Assembly (NCBI RefSeq): GCF_037975245.1
Contig: NC_092565.1
Coordinates: forward strand, 14,043,499-14,107,498
Direction of reading: 5' to 3'
Length of the DNA: 64,000 nt
Origin: Apostichopus japonicus
Taxonomy: Eukaryota; Echinodermata; Holothuroidea; Aspidochirotida; Stichopodidae
Within the stretch, counting starts at the first letter, position 1. Each line of letters begins with the position of its first letter. Position numbers and translations under genes: made by a program. Positions 56,001 through 62,000 of this stretch are shown here, piece after piece. A model generated the notes under the pieces. It ran no database searches. It was not told the DNA's origin and was given only the letters and a program-made list of their open reading frames with translations.

Positions 56001-59000
56001 CAAACTTAACGTACATGATCACTCTCTTTCCCTATCAACATTGTACAATTTTTATCAAAAATTTGCAGGTCTTTGCGTTCAGTCGCAACTTTGAGAGCAG
56101 TTTTTATCAAATCTAACTGAAGATTAAAAAGTGAGAATTAAGATTACTAGGTAGTTTAAAACAGCCGTTTGAATTTGTTACCATTCAGATGTTAATTAGT
56201 AAGTATTTGTTATTTTCCTTGACTTGAAGAATTCATCTCAAACAGACACTTCTCTCATGTAGTAGTTAAATATTGATCACATGAAAACAAGCAAAATGGG
56301 ACCTTTCCCAAAACAAGATGGTAATGAAAGAAATAAACCGAATTGTGGAAATTGTAGTAGTTTTGGTGAGAGTTTCATTAGTTGGTCCCTGTTTTAACAC
56401 AGCTATGCTTATTATTAAAAGACAGTCACTTTGCAAGCTGGGTGCAGACATTTCACCTAAAACATTGTTTTTACACTGTTACAGTTAATTTGAAAGACTT
56501 TGCTCCTTATCGTAGACTTGTTCAAATTTCCTTTCAGATAATAAAAAAAAATTGTTTGTGATGTGAACCAGTTTTATGTTTGAACATCTTGGGGAAATAA
56601 CACTAAAGTAAACAAACCTAGTTGACAGCGTTCAATTAGTAAGAGTAACAGAGTGGTTATTAGTACTCATTAACCAGCAGAGTGGGATTGAAAAAATCTT
56701 GAAGAGTGTCTTTGTCTAATTATCCAGGATTTTTGGTAAAGATTAAGTTGGTAAAATTGCTGCCAAATTTTTAGTGATTAACCAAAACATGCTTCTTCGA
56801 AAAAAAAAGAAAAAACAATAGGAACCTAATGACCTAATTTTTGAAGATTCAACAATGGAAGCATGGAAGAATTTATTTCTCCATCAGTTTACATCACAAT
56901 TTTAATCTGTAAAATTGAAACCTCGATGCATTGGTGTACCTAGAATAGTTGTCAACCAGGGCGGATCCTTCTTTTGTCACCCCGTGCAGGGGATACTGTC
57001 CTGGTGGAGGGTCGAAGGGGAGGGGGTTTTGTAAAAAATAAATTTGTTTGTGTACGGTGGCTTAATAGATGCAATATGGTGCTATATTTGGTAACGCTTT
57101 GAACTGAATATATGTTTAGGAATTGTCATTCTTTAGTGAACGCTTCTTAATTTTTTCCTATTGTTTGTTCAAAGTTTGGGGTGGTTGTGGCATGGCACCC
57201 CCAACTAGTGCAGAGGCAGACCCCCCCCCTGCCCACCTGGTATGCCACTGCCTTGCTTTAAACCAGACACTCTTTGACTCTTTAAGTATAGTATATGTGA
57301 ACCTGAATGTTTATGTAGAAAAATGTAAAATGTAACAGAATTTTGTTGTCTTTCTCTAAGTCTTCATAAAAGACATTTTTAAAAATATATTGCAATTCTA
57401 ATATTTGAACATTTCACAGAGGGCTAGCAATGACAAAAATTAAAAAAGAGATGGAAAAGTATTGCATGCATTGCTTCCTTGGTTTTCACTTCGGATTTTT
57501 GTTTTATCTTTGAAATTTGAGTTATAAAGTGATAACAGCTAAGATTCTTAATTCTTCAGCTTGTAAAGTTTTAATTACAAAGCGTTCTGCATCATTACTT
57601 TGCCATTAACCTTCATCCATACGTACAGCTGAATAACTCATGGTGAGACAAATGTAGTGGAGAAGTAGCTGTGTTCAGACATCTTATTTTGGGTAAATAC
57701 TCCATAGGTTTGGTAGAAGTCCCCCAAAACATGTTAACAAGCTGTGGTTATGGCACTACTACCCTTCTTAAATAAATTTGAGCTATTGTGTCATTCAGAG
57801 ACTTTGCTAGTGTGGAATGGTTTGCAATATTCAATCGGGAAGATGACAGATTTAAGAAGTTTTGTTTAGAGTGATCCAAATGCAAGCATTAAAAAAAGGT
57901 CTAATTTAGTCCCTATCTGAACTTGGTTTGTGATAAGAAATCATTTAGTTCAGATCAAGTTGATAGGAGCAAAAAAAGTAGGAGTAAAAAAAAGATATCT
58001 CCTTTCTCCTTAAGTATAATGAACTAAAACAAACAAAAACCTCTCATATAGTTTTTCACAGACCATAAAATTTAGACAACCAACAGCTTTAACCACAGTG
58101 GGAAGTTAAACATTTACATTCCACATCAGGTAGGCCAGATTAAAGGGACGGTGCTGTTGTGGATGTAATTGTCATCACTATATCTCAAATTAACCCTGTC
58201 ATATCTGTAGGACAGGCTCTAAAAGTGATATTAAAGGTTTGAATGAGCAATGGCATAGTCAGAAATAGAAAACACTTTTAGAAAAGTAAAGATAAGTATT
58301 ATTTATGAATGAAATGTCTCATCAATAAAAAAAGAGATGTTGGGTCATGTGATCCGAACAAGCAAATGCATTCCCCTTTCCTTTTTTGGCTTTTGGTGTT
58401 TTGTCAAGTTTAGATAAGAGTTGTGGATTTTATGGAAACCGTTAAAGGTAACCTGTCAAAACCAAACACCGCCTGCAACAGCTTCCAGATCCTGCTTAGG
58501 TAGGATGCATTCATATCAAACAAAAGGGAAATATCTCTTCAGACGAGCAGTGCCTATTGAGTGATACTGTGGAGCACGATAGATTATGTCCTACGCAGCC
58601 TGGCTGCAGGATGCTGCAGCCCCCTCAGTCTCATTCTTTGGAGATGGTGTACTACTTTTGACATGGTACCCTTTATACACAAGTTATATTTAAAGTTGTC
58701 ATTACTGTTTCCCACCCCCAACCCCTTGTTTTTTAATGTCTACGATGCATGTAGAATTTTCATGAGAAATCGTTTGGGACCAAAGGAACGGGTGACAGCA
58801 ATAGAGGGGGCCAGGGAGGGACAGTTTAACCATTTCGGTGGTCTAATTATGTGGTTTATCTATACTAGTCCCTCTGCTGTAACTCTACTTGAGAACATGA
58901 TTTGCTTGTAAAAAATCCCACACGTCTTCTGTATGAACTTTCCTGTAACTTTCTGCCATCGTAGGTGGAGCTCTCTGTATATCACCTCTATGGATTCTGT

Positions 59001-62000
59001 CTTTACTATGTGTATACCACCCACAGTTTATGTACATGTTCTCACCCTAATTCTCTGTCTCCTTGTGTAACTTGCTCAATCCTTCAAGTCATCCTGAAGT
59101 CATTCTCGTTCATGCATCTCCTTGGAATGCTTCCCATAATGTCATGTCACATCATTATACCAGTAAAAAAGCATTTTTGTTTCTAATTTTGTTTATATTG
59201 TAGCAGAGTAAAACCTGGATTATGCAGAACTCTTTTATCAGGATCATGGATTATCCAGGGTTAATCCAACCTCATTGAGGGGGAGGGATGGATGGAGGCT
59301 TTTGGGGTGTACATCCTACCACTTTTTCCACAAACAATATTTCAAAAGTAGCTATGATAAGTAAAATGTGGTATAAAGCAGTTTTTTTTGGGGGGAGGGG
59401 ATATAAGATGTTCCCAGAACCCCCCCCCCCCACTTATTTAAAATCCTGGATCTGCCCATGGTACTTCACTCCTGCCTAGAAATCAAGTTTCCTTTAAATA
59501 AAAAAACAGCATGTTCTGTTATCACTACTTCAACACACCTGGTTGGATGCTTTCTTCAATACTGTGGTCAAATTATTAAACAAACAGACTGTGCTATGGA
59601 CAGACAATTACAATATGAAAAGTTTGGAAACTTTGCCGTCCATCCTTTTATTTTCTATCAGGATGTCAGCCCAATGGTGTGACGTTGTGTGTCTGGATAG
59701 TCCAGGTCTTACTTTCAATTCCTCGCAGCCCATGTTCATACATAATGTCATGTGATCATGCTCCGTCTACCCATTGTTTCTGTGTTTCTGTGTTTCTCCA
59801 ATGTAGTAGCAGGTGTTCCGCTTAGCCGACTTGGACGTGCGCCCTCTCTGGGGGAGACATCAAAGGAACGGACATCTAGCATGTCCGAGATGGACCGGCC
59901 AGAGGTCCATTAAGATGTGGGTTAGCTCGTCTCTATTTGTCCATTCTGTTTGATATGCTTGCTTTACATATTAGCTTTTTTATGGAATCCCCCCAAAAAA
60001 CCACTGATTAGATCTCCAGTGTGTGCATGCACTACTGAAAGTTATTCCCCGCAAACATACTCAAATAAAATTGCTTTCCTTGCCTGTTAAATTTGCTTTA
60101 TTCGTGAGAAGATGAATACTTGCAACAGCAGTAGAAAGTTGTGGTGTTATTGAAAAAACTGGCTGCCTCGCGACTGGTATCATGCCTCAATCTTGCTAAA
60201 TTTTCATCTTCATATCAACCATTCAGTACATTGTTTGCTCATGTCACAAGCTATCAAGCATTTCTTTACAGGAAGAAGGTGTTTGTGTTGTTTTCTTGCA
60301 TCTTTCTGTTTTTGTTCAATTTTCAAAACTTTGCAGATGCTTCGAGGTCAGACATACAGTTTTACGAGTAGTTTCTTCCAGTCTACAGTTGACTGAATTT
60401 TGGATATTTTACTAAATTCTTACAAAATATGTGTTAAAACAAATGAGTTATCGGACATGTTGGCAATTAGCAGGAAGGCTAGAAGATTGGTGTAGCTGAT
60501 GTGGGAATATGCATTGGTGTACGTCCCTGTCATACGGGACGTTTAACGATGAGCCTAATTTAATTTAGGCGTAACTTGACAAATATTTAGAGGTGCCAAT
60601 TGAAAATGCTTTGCTACATATTTCACAAGTTCATTGTTATGCTGGAAGATGGAATGCTTTGGTAGAATTTGCCTTTTGACAATTATTTGTGATTGCTGCA
60701 GATAGAATACGTTTGGTATTTATTTTTGGTTGTTGCTGAAAGATGGAATGCTCTTCCAAGGATGTAGCTCAATGAGTGATTGAGATGCTAGATTAGATAG
60801 CTTGGTACATGTCTGGGGTATTGTTAGAGGAAGTGAATTTCCACAGATGTAGTTTGATTGACTTAATTGATTGCGCAGGCAGATACAAAGTGCTTATGTG
60901 TGGATGTAGCTTAATGAATATTCAAATGCAGGCTGGTAGATTGCCATGGTGATGGTACCTAGCTGTACTCTTTAAGAATGCTTTTCTTCATATCTAGTAT
61001 GATAAATAAATTTGGTGCAGGCAGATAGCATACTAGTCTATAGATAGGTGCTGCCATAGAGGTGGGAATGATAACTAATTTGGATGCTGGTAGTTGACAT
61101 GCTTTGCTGTTTACCTTAACTTACTCAGGCTGTAAAATGCTTTGGTGTATATCTAGAGTACTAAGCTGGTGGACGGAAATGGAAGGCCTTTGATTTCAGA
61201 TGGTGCTTGGGTCAATATTGGAGATAAGTATGAAATAGAAGGTTATGGTTATTAAACATACAGAATGGTAGTATTGATGGAATGCTTTTCCTTTAACATT
61301 GAACCAGGGAGCTCACAGAATAGCAGCATTTAATTTTATATCCATAGGCTACTGTCTGCCCAAGCTCAGCATTTGCTCTATTGTTTAATTTTAGAAGAAC
61401 AAATTTGAGGAATGAAACCAAGGATTATATAGCTTCTATAAGGAGACCATTGGTTCAGATATAAACCAGCATAGTCATTTCTTGTCAGTGTACTCTATTT
61501 GTCTCTACCGCAAGTAATTGTTTGGTGGCATGCTCGTCTTGGGTTTCAAGCATTTTTGATTCCTTGCTGGAAGGCAGAAGGAATCTGTGCGATGGTGATG
61601 GTGTGTGTATATGTGACACCTGCTTGTAAACATAGTAACTCAAAAAGTTCATGTTGGATTATATTCATACTTGTAGTGTGGATCCCCCTTATTGAGTACA
61701 AGAACCCGATTCTTTTCTGTGAAGTTCAATGGGTCATTTGCAAACTTTGTAAAGATAAGCTCAAAAAGTACATCTTTGTTGAACTTTATACATGATATGC
61801 AGATCCAATTTGTTTAGTACAAGAACCCTATTGAAATTGGTGGAGGTCAAAGGTCATGTGCAGTCAGCATTTAAGTCAAAGTCTGAAAATTTTGTAAAAC
61901 ATGATCAATCAAGAAGTACATCTTTGTTGAACTTTATACATGGTATGCAGATCCAGCTTGGTGAGTGCAAGAACTCTGTTGAAATTGGGGGAGGTCAAAG

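Noticed and set aside
56958-57249. hAT-like element from gggcggatcc to tgccactg
   Set aside because: Termini are only suggestive and no target-site duplication could be read, so it is mentioned but not listed as a feature.
58605-58700. Possible third NDRG terminal exon after ctgcag
   Set aside because: The in-phase translation does not show the LxGVxLxRL skeleton; it only shares short blocks with 3296-3350.
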